Notes: generated from the letters alone by a model not told the origin. Numbered from the stretch's first letter, positions 46,057 through 58,728 are shown. The stretch: DNA of 63,328 nt from Byssochlamys sp. IMV 00236 (GCA_001931875.2 MSJH02000793.1:211573-274900), one strand, 5' to 3'. Made by a program: numbers and translations.

Positions 46057-49000
46057 TTTTGGGTCTCTCGAGCCCATGCCTGCGTTACTGCGTCAGATAA
46101 GGGTTCATGCACTCAGCATACACTGCCACGATAATGATGGCGTTTGGATTTCTTTCAATGGGTGCTTTTTTCTCTCCTGCATTTTCCGGCTTTTCCATTA
46201 GTACCATCACTCATGAAGTACGTATGTGCATCATCACGAGCAGTCACGCAAGCATCGTGGTTTCTTTTGCGGGGTTCACTTCAGGCGCACCAGACGGCTA
46301 GGGAATAGATATTCTTCTTTTAGAGGTGCTCCTCGGCTTTCTTCACAGATGCACTTCCAGTCAAAGGCGGCGCTTCGCTGTAGCTCTCGTTGGGAAGCTG
46401 AGGGAAAAGGCACAAACAATTAGCATCTTGCGTTCATGTGAGCGAGACTAGCTGACCTTTACTGTCAATAACATTAGATCACCAAATGGAGACTATCTGG
46501 ATTCAATTTTCTGCCCGTAAGTGAGTGGATTAATGGAAAGAAAGGGATTTTCTCAAGGGCTACCCGCGGACATAACCCAGTCAGCTGAGGGCGGGCGTCT
46601 GGCCCCATTCATTGACTACCGGCCTAAAGCTAGTACGTAGAACTGTAAGACACACCTTATAGAGTCCCACGTTGTAACGGCCTTATTATTTGCCCCTTTT
46701 CTCATATGGTCATCTTCTAGTCGTCCATACATACTCAGGAGCAACCAATCCGATCTAGAGGTAACCCGTACTGAAGCCACGACATACATATCCACTAGAT
46801 ATCTAGATAGTATTCTTCTCATACTCGTCCCGTTCGAGGCGTAAGTTCAGGAACTTGCGAATGGCAAGTTCATCTACGCGATATCGGGGGTGTGTAACTG
46901 GGGCTGCAGTGCGTGGGAGAAAATCGCGCTATGGGAAGATGACAGGGACTAGAAACGTTATTTCATGTCGTTTTCAGGTATTCATATTCAAAGTATGCAT
47001 GGTGTAGATCAGGTAAATATATTTTATTATTATATCTAGTTAGTTCTCCTATGTTAATTATATCCAATCCGACTCGGTTATCTGACATCGGATGCCGTTT
47101 TAGTAAATAGTATTCTCAAGCATGTAGTTCATATGATCCTTGGACTCTGTTTCTTCTTACCTCTTGTTAATGCTATAATTATCGTTTTAGGCTGGTGGAA
47201 CGGGAGGCATGATGAGGGGTTATCTGTTCAAGGTAAGGCATGGGTGGTGTCGGGGTCGGGACCACGATAGAAAGGAGTGATGATGGACAAAGTGTTTTTT
47301 TCTTTTTTGACCGTCCGGTCAATTTCTACACTGTGTGCAACTGTAGTGAGAGGTAACCTTAGTTGCAACTTGGTCGTCCAATGTCAGGAGTCTCTTGCAC
47401 GATGAAAATGGTAATTGGTTCACACGGCACCGGAATTGTTCCGTAACGAGTCAATCAAAGCATGTGCGGAGAGGGTGCAGAAGATAAGAGCTCATCCCAT
47501 GGATCTTCCCATAAATGGAAATATATGGCTGATCCAAGCGTTACGGATGCATTCTGACAGGACAAGGGACAAGAGGGGTTTATGTAGGAGAATCCCGGTT
47601 GAGACTCGGAGAAGGTGCTGATGCGATTATCAAGCTGACCTCAGCCAGTATTCACGCAGACATGTAGATCCATCAGCAAGCTCGGTGGTGCCAGCGTCTT
47701 GGCCGTTTTGCCTGTCAATCCCTGAACGCCGGCATAATCTTAAAGTCACATGCTGGGTTCTTTTCCCAAATAACGATCTGGCAGCACTGTCGAAAAGAGG
47801 CGGGACCGTACGTGAGACATCACCTGTGATGCCCGACCAAGGAGGCAAAAGGATTACCACAACGAAAAGCATGTAGCCCCTTTTGTCCTTCTGGTTTCGA
47901 TTTCTTAATTTTGGCCTTCCTTTACTCCCAATTGAGACCTGATGTATGTGCCACGTAGAGACGAAGTTCTAATTGATGTGATCAGTCGCCACAATTGGTC
48001 TGCAACGTATTGAAGCCGGACAACAAGACTGTGATGGTAAGAGGGACATTTTTCGGGTACCTGACGGGTCAGAGAAGGTGAGCATCGAGAACCACCAAAA
48101 GTTAATGCAGCAGTTCATCTGATGACAGAGTGCTCACTCTGTTGCATATCGCCACACCGAATGCATCCATTTGCACACTTGCATCTAGGTCGTCATGCAG
48201 TGATGCTCCAATGTGCCCGAATATCATGTGTACGCTACAAATCCCATCGCGATGGGCTTTGAGACTGGGCTTCCATTGGACTGCCATTTTGGGCTCTTCT
48301 CGTCGTCCAATTCCCAAGCCGTTTCACAGACGCCTAGAATCTGAGAATAGACAAAGTCTAGACTGATCCATGTTGAGCACAGCCTTGTATACTCATCAGC
48401 TCTGGGGACTGGATGTGAACGTGTCTCGACAGATGAATAGAGGAGAGAGAAAGAGCCGTATCGAAGCGCCCTCAGACCGCGCTGGCCGTCTGATCTTCGT
48501 TTTGCCTCGACTTCACGGCCACTGTGTGGAATGCGCCCACGCAGGAACCTACCTCACAACGCCCGAGAACTGGGCTGATTGATCGCCTTTGGCTTCACTG
48601 TTGTTTCTGCAGGGCAGAGAGTGGCCACACCCCTGAAATTCCTGTCGCTGGATCTGCGTCTCATCTAGTAAACGTGAGAGCATTCTCCAGTGCTCACAGA
48701 GCGTGAAGCCCACCGCGGGGGAATTGTGTGTCGTCTGGCAAGTCATCTCTGCGTGTCCGGTACTAGGTAATTAATTGATTGATTGATCAATTATTGATTA
48801 ATGCTGGGACAATCATCGAGGGCGGCCAATCTGCGGTTGCCAGAACATCGCGTCGTCCCGGTCCGCCGCCTCACCCGCTAGTCCCGATGGGGGTTGGCCC
48901 AAGCGTTTCCCAAGTCAACCTCGAGTCTCGTTCTCGAAGCTCTTTACTCCCTTCTAGTGAAGCTGCTTCCATCGGTTTGTCTTGCAATTCCAGACTTGAG

Positions 49001-50228
49001 GATGTGTTCAATGCTACAGACACTTTCTGAAGCCCAATGCTTGGGTTATCTCGCGCTGTGCCCTGACCGCAGCGTCATCGTTTACTTCGTGGACTCACCG
49101 ATATAGTCCCCCATCGAGTGGGGACTTTGATGGATTCTCGTGCATCACTTCGCACAATGACGCCCAGCCTCTGGGATCTCAAGTGCTGCGTATCACAGAT
49201 CACTTTTCCCTGCATTTCTGTGTCCACCATACTCCCCCGGATACTGTCCTAATTGGCCCTGTGGCCTGAGGCGTTGGGCAGAAACCCCGTGGCATCCGCC
49301 GCATGAACGAGCACTCCCTCCGGGGTCGTGCTCTGTACTTAGCAGCGAAACACATATCTCATGATGCGAGATGCAAGGAATGGCCTACTGCACAGGAATT
49401 GATCTTGGAATGATCTCCTATCTGCTCATTTCTGCCCCTCTCTCAGAGGGGTAGGAATTTATATCCCCGATATCCACTCCGATACAACTTAGCGGGCGGT
49501 CTCCACTAATCAACCCTGTGGAGTTTTCTCTACCTATCTAGTGTACGGAGTACCTACTGCTTCTTTGCAGCTTCATAGTTACCAATCCTGTTCAGGCAGC
49601 GTTCAGACCTAACTACTGCAGCTTCACCTGCAGGCGGAGTCATCACCCTGCTGCTCGTCTCCGCCCGATCTTCCGTACTTGACCGGAACATCCATATGAA
49701 CCCATCGGATACTGAGACGTGGCCCAATGGCATCGATTGCCCCGGCAATTGCTCCATTATGTCATGGCAATGGAAGCTCATTGCAGCATCTCCCTGCTCA
49801 TCGCACTAGCTAACAACTGCAGGATGGGTTGCTTTGTGTTTGCGTTCGTTGAAGCCCAGCGGCCCGGGTCAGCGTAACTAGCATGTGCTCCGCTCTCCTC
49901 TAGTTTCCTGATATCTGAACGGACGCCCTGCTGTCTATATCGTCCTCTCCCGGCCCTGTATTTCTGTTTCCTGTTCCCCAGAGGCTCGCTGTGTAACAGC
50001 TTGCAGACAATTCTTCCTATCTCATTGTTCCGATCTGGTTGCCACGCGAAACTTCCGAGATAGCCTGCAGCGTCGTAGAGGCTCCGTCATTCGTCGCGGC
50101 AATGGGCAAAGGCTCGAAGAACAAGCGCAAGAACAAGAACAATAAAACTGTATTGAACATCAACGATCCGCCCACCGCAAACAATACAGCAAACGAGGCC
50201 GGTGTTGAAACAATCGTCTCCGGCGAAG
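46057..50228. other. 4.2-kb intergenic region, largest gap in the window
   Basis: Only ORFs below 100 codons, none with a recognisable domain and none that splice convincingly. No TIR pair or tRNA was seen. The last 200 bp belong to the leader of the next gene and include a short upstream ORF. The gap could contain non-coding RNA genes or decayed sequence. Confidence 0.45.
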
Positions 50229-50314
50229 ATGGCGCCCAAACGGTTCCAGTATGCAGAACTTCCAGTGTTCCAGTACCAGACATTCGAGCGTCAATATCAG
50301 AGCTTCGATCCTAA
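50102..50314 (+). other. possible overlapping upstream ORF
   Basis: ATG at 50102 opens a 70-codon ORF beginning MGKGSKNKRKNKNNK, very Lys/Asn-rich, and overlaps the start (50229) of the next gene in another frame. It could repress or tune translation of that gene, or be the start of an unrecognised alternative exon. No domain is recognised. Confidence 0.3.
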
Positions 50315-53300
50315 AACCCTGCAATTTTCATATCATCCCATCCTTCATCCAGCTACTGGTCCTCTGACGGCAGAAAATGTTCAGGATAAGGAAAACCTCG
50401 AGACGGAAAAGAGGCCCGATGCAGATACCCCTGAGATAGATGGTTCTCCCACCGAGCCTTCCAGTTCAGAGGGCGGCTCTTCCCCTGAATCCAACGGTAA
50501 GCTACATATGACTCCTCTTTAGCTACAATGATGATTACGATTGGTGCTGGATCACAGAAATATGGTATTAATGCTGGACAGACCCCGATTCCTCCGCGAC
50601 CGAACCAGAATCACCTTCAGAGATAACGACCGCGGAGAGCAACGAAGAAGGGAGTAAGAATGAGGAACCAGTGGTGGAAAATAATGAGCTCCCACAGGAA
50701 ACAGGTGCTGAGAGTGTCCCAGAAGACAATGAGCACGGTAGTCGGGATGATGCCTCAGCTCCCTCAGAAAATGAGAATGGAGAGCATGTTAACCCCGCAG
50801 AGACATCCGCAGCTCATGAAGTGGAAACTTCTGATCACGATGGCGGAGAAGCCGGATCGGATACACTCGGCGATAATCCTCCCTGCGAGGGTGAGGGTAA
50901 GTATTACTGTGCACCACCCCCTGCTGGTGATTAACAAATCAATAGAGGACAATTTTCCTGATGTTGACCCATCCGCAGAAGCAGATAAGGTCGCCGTTGA
51001 GAAAGAGGAAATCGCAAAACAAGAAGCCGAAGATGCTCAGGAAGAGACAAATGCGAATTTTGTGGGAGATGAGGCTGCTTTGGTCGATGACCTCCCTTCA
51101 GAAGACCAGGAACCCGGCCCAGGAACAGAACCCCAAGAGTCGCCGGAAGATGACGAAGCCAACGAACAAGAGATCTCCGAAAGCATAGAACCAGACCAGA
51201 ATGGCTCGTCGCCAGATGCCCCTGCTGAGGACCCCGTCCCCTCGACCGCTGGAGAGGGAGAAGAGAGTCCAGAGACGCAAGCAGAACCAGAGGAACCCAC
51301 GCACGAACCTGCAGAGTCCGACGAAGTTTCTGCACCACAAGAGGCAGAAACGGAGAACCCTTGGAATTCCGAATCCGTTGATGCAGCTGCCGAAGCCGAC
51401 TTCCTAGAGCAACGTGCAGTGGAAGACACCGTGGATAATACGGCAGAAAGCGAGGGGAATGATGATTCTGCCGGCGAAGGTGCAGCATCAGAAGAATCTC
51501 CAGCTGAGCCTTCAGAGGACACAGCTTCGGACCAACAACATGCCGAAGAAACCCCCGATGCTGTTGAAACTGGTCAAGAGGCAGGTGACTGCGACAAAGA
51601 CTCCCTAGGCGAACCAATGCCTGAGGAGGACCTTGCGCCGTCTGATGACACTCTTGCAGACGAGGAAGCCGCCGAAGATAGTGCGGAAGATGCAGCGAAA
51701 GAGACGCCTCCTGAGGAACAACAGATTGACCAAAACCCTGCCGAAGTCGCCGGTAATGACGAGACAGCTCTTGATGGAGATTCAACGGAGGAATCTCCTT
51801 TTGAAGATGCTTCTGCTGAAGAGCATCCGGCCGAGGAGCCTGCCGAGGAACTCGCAGCCAAAGAAGTAGCCGACGACGAGATTGCTGCTGATGGAGATCT
51901 TGCGGATAAGCCTGTTGAACCAGTCGACGAGACTCCTGCCGAAGAACCAGTCGCTGAAGAACCTGCCGCTGAAGAACCTGCCGCTGAAGAACCTGCCGCT
52001 GAAGAACCTGCCGCTGAAGAACCTGCCGCTGAAGAACCTCCTTCTGAAGAGCTACCGGTCGAGGAGACACCGGTCGAGGAGACACCAGTTGAGGAGGCAC
52101 CAGTTGAGGAGGCACCAATTGAGGAGGCACCAATTGAGGAGGCACCAGTTGAGGAGGCACCAATTGAGGAGGCACCAGTTGAGGAGGCACCAGCTGCCGT
52201 AGAACTACCCGCCCAAGATCACCCTACTGAAGAAGCTCCCGCACATGAGCCTGCTCCCGAGGAGTCACCAGCGGAACAGCTTACTACTGAGGAGACTCCG
52301 GCCGAAGTATCACCAGCGGAGGACCTCCCTGGGGAGATTCTGCCAGCTGTCGCTGAGGGCGTTGTCACCGAATCATCTGTTGAAGCGCCAGCTGAAACGG
52401 AACCAGCAATCCCTAGTCAGGGAAATATTCCAGCTGCTGAAGATCATACCGACGCCCCTTCTCCCCAGGAGGGCGAAGCGGAAGAAATCGCTGACAACCA
52501 GGAAGACCGCGCAGCGGAACAGGACATTGCTGTGGAGGAGTCGCCCGACGATGGTGCAGCTCCTGGCATCCCCACAGAAGCGGCATTGCCCGAACGCTCT
52601 CGGCGGCGTAAGAGGCAATCATCAGGTTGGAAGCGCGACCATCATCACTCTAAGAGCTCATCGGATGGCCACCGCTCCCAGCTGGAGCGCCAGAAGAGCG
52701 AACGGGGCCTTTTCAAGGACCGGTGGGCCATGGCTTTAGAAGAGGCCAAGAGACAACGTGAGGAGAAGCTCCAGGAAGCCGAACGCCGGAAAAGAGAAGA
52801 AAGACTCCGTGCAGAGAAAGAGCTACGTGCAGCAGAACGCGCGAAACGTGCGGAGAGGGATGAGGCTGCGAGATCAAGACGTCGCTCTTCGGAACACTCG
52901 TCGAGCCATGATCGACGTCGAGGAGAGTCGGCGTCAAAATCAGCACCGAACGCACTATCTGCCCGTGGTATCTTGAAATATATGACCTCCGGAGAGTCGG
53001 ATACAAATGGTCCTCTTTTAAAACTAAACGCCGCCAAGGCAGCACCTCTAGTAACGGAGCCTGCAAGGAGATCGTCAAGCAGCCATGCACGCTCTCATCA
53101 CAGTCGCTCTCACGATGAGAGACGGTCGAGTGGACGATCTGGTGCCTCTGGTACCGAAGACAGCGAAAGTGCTCGACGAGAGCAGCGCAGAGCACGACGG
53201 AAAGCAGAAGAGGAAGAACAAAAACGAGTAAGGGAGGCTTATGGTGCCAACGCAGGAGAGCCCCACCACCGCCGTCACAGACACCATCGGCCGCAGCCAT

Positions 53301-53365
53301 CGCCCCGTGAATCGAGATTTAAGGAAGCCCTTGGTCTTTTCAAATCTGCAATTACAGCTCACTGA
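50229..53365 (+). CDS. large acidic Glu/Pro/Ala-repeat protein with basic coiled-coil C-terminus, function unknown
   Basis: Three exons (50229-50496, 50582-50896, 50946-53365) give 1000 aa. The start MAPKRFQYAELPVFQYQTF begins a short aromatic-rich segment that looks conserved. Residues about 90-760 are disordered and dominated by Glu, Ala, Pro, with EEPAA (from about residue 527) and [VI]EEAP repeats (residues about 565-609) encoded by 15-bp minisatellites. The C-terminal 250 residues switch to basic: RRRKRQ, a long charged helix rich in E/R/K (EEAKRQREEKLQEAERRKREE), Ser/Arg/His-rich stretches, and a final hydrophobic patch FKEALGLFKSAITAH. The layout suggests a scaffold or filament-like protein. 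I do not recognise a family. Long open antisense frames here are artefacts of the repeat. Confidence 0.85.
51944..52040 (+). repeat. 15-bp coding minisatellite (EEPAA)
   Basis: Tandem GCTGAAGAACCTGCC units, about six copies, nearly identical. It encodes EEPAA within the acidic protein. The identity between units implies recent expansion. Confidence 0.9.
52058..52192 (+). repeat. 15-bp coding minisatellite ([VI]EEAP), nine copies
   Basis: Nine tandem units of the form RTYGAGGAGRCACCR (135 bp exactly). Two VEETP units come first, then VEEAP and IEEAP units mixed. Frame is kept throughout. Confidence 0.92.
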
Positions 53366-54393
53366 TTTACGTTGTTGCTTCGGATAGCATTTGTTCTCTG
53401 CTTTTTATTTCTACCCTGTATTCCCATATTAGCGAGCGCTTGCCTCTTTTCCTTTATCTACTTGGGACAGAACGACTTGATGGTCGGATGATGGTACTAT
53501 TAACCTAAAGGGATACAGGCCCAATAGCGAGGGGAAGGCTGTTGTTATATTTGACAACGATTGGCGTGCTTGATATGGATATTACGGTTTTCTTTGCTAC
53601 TTTTGTATGGTGCTTGTTTATCCATCCACTTCTTCTCAATGTATTTTTTTATATCGCAAATGTATAGGGAGTTTCCTAGCTCATATTGGCTTATTCTCTA
53701 CAGATAGTCAGGAAAGCCTCCTTTGTCTTATTACCAGAACGACACCCAGCTTACCAGGGCCTTGTGTTAGCTCTCTAGTGTTGGCATTGAGTCGTGATAG
53801 CTTGACTTGGCTGAACTCGGATCGGTTTATACTATTACCTATAGGATAATCTATAGTCAAATCTATAATCCAAGGCTAATGGGACTAGTGAACTTCAGCA
53901 AACTTCAGAATGTAAATTATAATACAGTAAATGTAGATTAAAAGAAAGTCACTAATCAAATGATTTTTCCACCACTTAGCGCTTCAATATCTACCTTGTT
54001 CCTAGCCAAGACACAGTAGTCTTATGAATGCGGCAGAATCAGCCGGGGTTTTACTGTTATTAGTGTTGGCCCTCCATTACTTTGCATGGGCTGACTCTTT
54101 CTATGTGGAGGTCGACGTCTGGTACGTTCACTGCGGAAGATACTAATTTGACGGTATATGAGGCATGGTTCTGTTCTTTCTGTGGCTTGAGAGCGGTTTG
54201 ATGCGCTGCAGGGTCTATATTAGTGTTTGGTAGTATGTTTTTCATGAATGTATAAAGTTGGCCTAGCTAATTAACTAGATATTTCCCGTGGAATGAAATA
54301 ATATGGTAGTATAGCATGCAAAGCAAAAGAGGTACTATTTTATTCTTCCCATTTCAGCAATACTAGTTGTACTAGTGTGATTTCATATCACAT
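53366..54393. other. convergent intergenic gap
   Basis: About 1.0 kb between the 3' ends of the acidic protein gene (+) and the GGT-like gene (-). AT-rich. CAGTAAA near 53934 and TTTACTG near 54051 may be degenerate element ends (see rejected items). No gene is seen. Confidence 0.5.
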
Positions 54394-56417
54394 TTACACT
54401 GGAATGGCCATGCCGTCACCTCTCAGATCGCTACCGGCACTGTAGACAATTCTTCCATCCTCATAATGGCATCTGATCACCTGTCCACGGCCAAACATGC
54501 CTCTCTTCCAGCCCTTCAGGACCGTGACCTGGTGGCCGAGCTTCTTCAGTCCCTCGACGGCCTCGTCGCTGATGCCCTCTTCCACATATACTGTGCGGTC
54601 CAGCACCTTTCCGACTTCGGGCATACCGGCGCCAATGCAGATACGTGGGGAGTCTAGTGCAGCCTGCGGGTTGTAGCCGAAAGCAAGCATGTTCAAGAGA
54701 ACTTGGACGTGGCCCTGCGGCTGCATGAAGCCACCCATGACTCCATAAACGGAGTGCAAGCTGCCGTCGGAGGGATTTGTGATCATGGCCGGGATAATGG
54801 TGTGGTAGGGTCTTTTCCGTGGCGCCAGAACGTTGGGGTGGCCTTCCTTGAGAGAGAAGTTGGCACCGCGGTTCTGCAGCGTGAAACCACAGCCTTCGGG
54901 GATGATGCAGGTGCCAAATCCGCCGTAGTTGCTGTTGATGAAGGAGATACCGTTACCTTGTTTGTCGGTGACGGCGAAATAGACGGTGTCACAGTGGTTG
55001 TGGGCTGGGCTTCCGTGGTCGAGAATATCGGAGGCTTTGTCCGGATTGAAGAGCTTGGCTCGTTCAGCGAGATAGGGTCTGGAGATGAGACCCTGAGAGG
55101 GGACCTTCTCGACGTCCGGATCGGTCACCCACCATGAGGCATCTGCGAATGCGATCCGTAGACTCTCTATGACTGCATGGAGGTATTCTGCGGAGTTGTG
55201 CTGTTCTGGAGTGAACTTGGGGATTTTGCCGGCAAGTTCAAGTTCCTCGAGGATACCCAACGCCATGAGGGCGACAATACCCTGGCCGTTGGGGGGATGC
55301 TCCCAAACCTCGACTCCCTCGTTGGGTGCACCGTCAGTTCCTGGGGTCTGCTTTTCTGCGACATTCTGGCCCTTAAACTTCAAGGAAATGGCATCGACCT
55401 CCTGGCTACCGGTCTCTGCGTGATGCTTCAGGTCATCCAGGGTCAGGAACCCACCAAGGTCCTGCACAACCTTTACCAGGGCCTGTCCAATACGTCCTTC
55501 ATAGAATCCCTTTTTCCCCTCTGCAGCTAGAGTTCGGAAAGTCTTGGCCAAGGTTGGGTTCTTCATGATCTCACCGGGACGAGGGTATCTCACCCCATCC
55601 TTGGCTTTGGGATCAGCCTTGAGCATCTCCCTGAAGTTTGGAGAAGCATTACGGATCAGATGTTCACTTTCTGACCACTATATCTGGTCAGTGGCGTTGT
55701 TTCGTGCTTTTTTGTAGTAGCTATTGGCAAGGTGCAGGTGAGATTAGATTTGACTTACGAAGTACGATGCGAGTTCTGAGACAGGGAAACCCTCCTCCCC
55801 AAGCTCAATTGCCGGCGTCAAGATCTGCTCCAGAGACAGCTTCCCACTGCCGAACTTTTCGACAGTATCAACCCAGCCTGCTGCCGCACCCGGCACCGTC
55901 ACAGCGTGCACACTGGTCATAGGGATGCTGCCACCTTCATCGGGTGCGATGTCCAATGCTTTCTTGATCTTCTCGAGAGAGCCATTGGCAGAATATCGGC
56001 CGGAGCCGTTGAGAGCGCTGATCTTCTTCGTTTTGGCATTGTAGAAGAGGCAAAACATGTCACCTCCAATACCAGTCGATGACGGTTCCGTAATGTTTAA
56101 TGCAGCCGCTGTCATCATGGGCCCTGTCAGTAACGTCTTATTATATTAATAGTCAGAGACCGAATTAACCTACCAACTGCCACAGCAGCATCCTATAGTC
56201 CACGTTAGTTGATCAAGCTTAGCCATCAGGGCATCTATACCAATGTACTTACCGCTGCATTTCCACCTTCTCTCAGGATCCTCTGGCCCGCAGCAGCGGC
56301 CAGAGGCTGTGTACAGGCCACGATACCATTAGTACTGTGAACCACACTCCTTCTGCTCGAGAAGGGGACGAAATCCGGGTTCTCGGCCGGGTAAATGGCC
56401 TTGGCGTTGAGAGGCAT
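54394..56417 (-). CDS. gamma-glutamyltranspeptidase family protein (Ntn-hydrolase)
   Basis: Four exons (56417-56253, 56192-56174, 56123-55759, 55677-54394) give 610 aa. Exon 2 is a 19-nt microexon whose inclusion is needed for the frame (GGNAADAAVAVGPMMTAAALN). The family block ALNITEPSSTGIGGDMFCLFY is intact, and the autoprocessing/nucleophile threonine is Thr414 in HCDTVYFAVTD. The GGT C-terminal motif is GFTLQNRGANFSL. No signal peptide is seen, unlike classical secreted or membrane GGTs; this resembles the YwrD-type or oxamate amidohydrolase-type branch. Likely role: hydrolysis of gamma-glutamyl or similar amides. An ATG at 56417 was chosen; the codon two upstream is GTG. Confidence 0.92.
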
Positions 56418-57254
56418 CTTCACGCGGTCCGCTCAGCGGGGGAATCAAATTGCGGGGTGTCTGGAGCAGTTATACAGGAAGATGACAGTGCGGTCAGAAG
56501 AAAAACAGGGCAATTCGACGGGGATGCTACGTGATTATATACCTAGGTACCCCGAAGCCCTGGCTCGTGGTTTTCCGCGGGGATAAGGAACAAATAGATA
56601 TAGGGAAAGATAGAGCGCCTTTTCCAGGCCTATCTCGAGATTCTACCCCGCTATGTATGGCGCGTTGCCCGATCGAGACACAGCAGGGCCTTTGGGTTTA
56701 ACCATCGTCCGCCTTCTGGATCGCATTGAATACGGTAAAAGGTATTTAATATTAATACGGCCAAGTTGAAGCTTGTCGACCTCGACGGGCACTCTCCGCG
56801 GTGGAGTGTGACTCCTGAAGACCTTCCGAGGTCGGGTGGCAGCGCTGCTGACCTTCCGCTTCGGGTACTTATTAGTATCGAGACCAGATAACGCTACTTT
56901 CTGACGGCTTCAGATACCAAGAAAAGGAAATATAGATACAACGGAATTGTTTCGTAATAATCCATGCAGATCTGAGACTGTCAGAAAGAAGACAAGCAGC
57001 TGGAACGTAGAGTAGAAGCCCATCACGTCCATGTCTCATATCCGGGCCTCGCAACCCGCAGCCCCGCCATCGTCGCCGTCAAAAGCTCCGACGTCCCCCA
57101 TCACGGCGTCATCGCTGATCCATCTCGATCTTCTGCGCTTCAGACCACCGATCGATCATCAGATCCGATGCGGATAGCACTGCTATTTCAGCTCCCAGTC
57201 CCCCGGCTCTAATGAGCTCTGCTCCTTGCTGTTTGATCCATTTTCCATGGCAGG
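56418..57254. other. intergenic between divergent genes
   Basis: About 840 bp between the GGT-like gene (-) and the F-box-like gene (+). It holds both promoters. A 53-codon ORF begins MSHIRASQPAAPP near 57031 but ends early; no domain. Confidence 0.5.
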
Positions 57255-58728
57255 ATGGTGGTGTTTGTCGACTATGATCGGGATACATACGACGATGCGT
57301 TGTATCCCCTTCCGGAGCACTCAAGACCTCTGGACGCCTATGTCGTCCCCAGCAAGCCTCTGCTCTCCAAGCTGACGACTTCTCCCCTCGAAAATGGTTC
57401 TTTGTCTGCCCAGCCGGTCGCCCCGAAGCAACAAGGAAGCAGAGCTGTAGCAGGACAGCCTGGGGCACACGACAGCGAGGAGAGCTCCGTTGAAGAACAG
57501 CAGAAGCCGAATGTCAATGCATTCTCTGCCGCTCTGAGTTGCTACCCGTACGGGCTGTCAATATATGCTGCTGAGACAGGCTGTCTGGATGGTCTGCTGA
57601 CTGGGCCACAGAATCGTCAAGGAAATTGCGAAATCGGTTGACTTGAACACGCTGCATGCGCTCTCGAGAACATGTCGTCAGTTTCGCGTGAACCTGCTGC
57701 CTTACCGCGACCAGCTGATCAAGCAGACCCTACGCTGCGAAAACGAATACATCGAGACTCTATCAGACATGCTAGGCGATGGCGCTGTCCTGCCGGATAA
57801 CCTAAAGAACATCCTCCGCTTGCTGAGTCGAGACACAGTTGACCTTGGGAAGTTGACCAGCGGCAAAGTTGGGAGATGCGCCCGGGATATGGTTTCTGAA
57901 TGCCGGAGATGCTCGAGGGTTGTGTGTAGGGTATACAAGGAGACCATGGTATTGTCTGTTGAAGTGCCATCATATGCTAAAACTGTGTCTTAGAATTGCT
58001 GTATCAAACCGCCGAGCAGTGCTATGCTCAAGAACCGTCTGCGCCGTCTCTGCACAACATGCCGCACAGCACCGCTCCACTACCTTTTAACGCAATACTC
58101 CTCAACGACAGCTGACGACGCGATCATGCCGTCTCCTTCTACGGGTTTCACTGCGTCCGCTTTTATACGTGAACCATGTTCCTGCGAAGAGGCTGTCTGG
58201 CTGTGCCAGCCATGCGGTCAGACACTTCGCAGCGATGATACCACCTACAGACGGGTATGGACGTGGCGAACTCGTTACAGCACCTATCTTGGAGGAGGCC
58301 TAGGCACCGGTATTGGCGAAGGTTGCCAAGGTGTGAAATGCGGCCGAGGCGAACATTGCTTGGCAGCTCAGGAAATCGAGCTGGAAGTTTGCGACGCAGA
58401 TGAACGAGCCGCTGGAGTACACGATCACCATGTACACGGCAATGTGACATCGCACAACCACGAGCAATCTGACTCACCCCATGTCGACTCTCTAGATAAC
58501 AGGGACGGTGAGGAACCCGGATACTTCAAGCAGGAAATTGTTGGAATCGGGGGTGTCGTGAAATGTAAAGCAAAGAAGAGAGTTACAGTTGGGTCGTGCG
58601 TCCTCGAATACGAAGACGAACGGGAGACGGGCAAGTATTTGAGAAGAGAGGAAAGCGGCCAGGACAGAAGTTGGTGCGGGTGGTGCTGGAGAGTTGTCCC
58701 TGGTAAGCATGACCGGCTTGAGCTGTAA
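57255..58728 (+). CDS. F-box-like Cys-rich protein
   Basis: Three exons (57255-57547, 57612-57930, 57994-58728) join in frame to 448 aa. Intron 1 (64 nt) has a TGCTGAC branch site near its CACAG acceptor; intron 2 is 63 nt. Residues about 98-145 (IVKEIAKSVDLNTLHALSRTC) resemble the second half of an F-box, though the usual leading LPxE is replaced by Ser/Cys residues. A Cys-rich module follows, CRRCSRVVCR then NCCIKPPSSA and LCTTC, perhaps zinc-binding, and later CSCEEAVWLCQPCG. The block RTRYSTYLGGGLGTGIGEG is distinctive. A role as an SCF substrate adaptor is inferred only. The exon 1-exon 2 junction and the start are the least certain parts. Confidence 0.7.

Noticed and set aside
50931..52190. 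419-codon minus-strand frame rich in Pro/Gln/Leu (PPQLV repeats)
   Set aside because: It is the complement of the 15-bp minisatellites and the Glu-rich exon; the composition follows from the repeat.
53932..54058. Possible second MITE: CAGTAAA near 53934 and GGTTTTACTG near 54051
   Set aside because: Only about 7-8 bp of the ends match each other and the flanks are not a clean TA pair. At most the right end is a relic of a pogo-like element (CAGTAAAACC shared with the 33-kb MITE).
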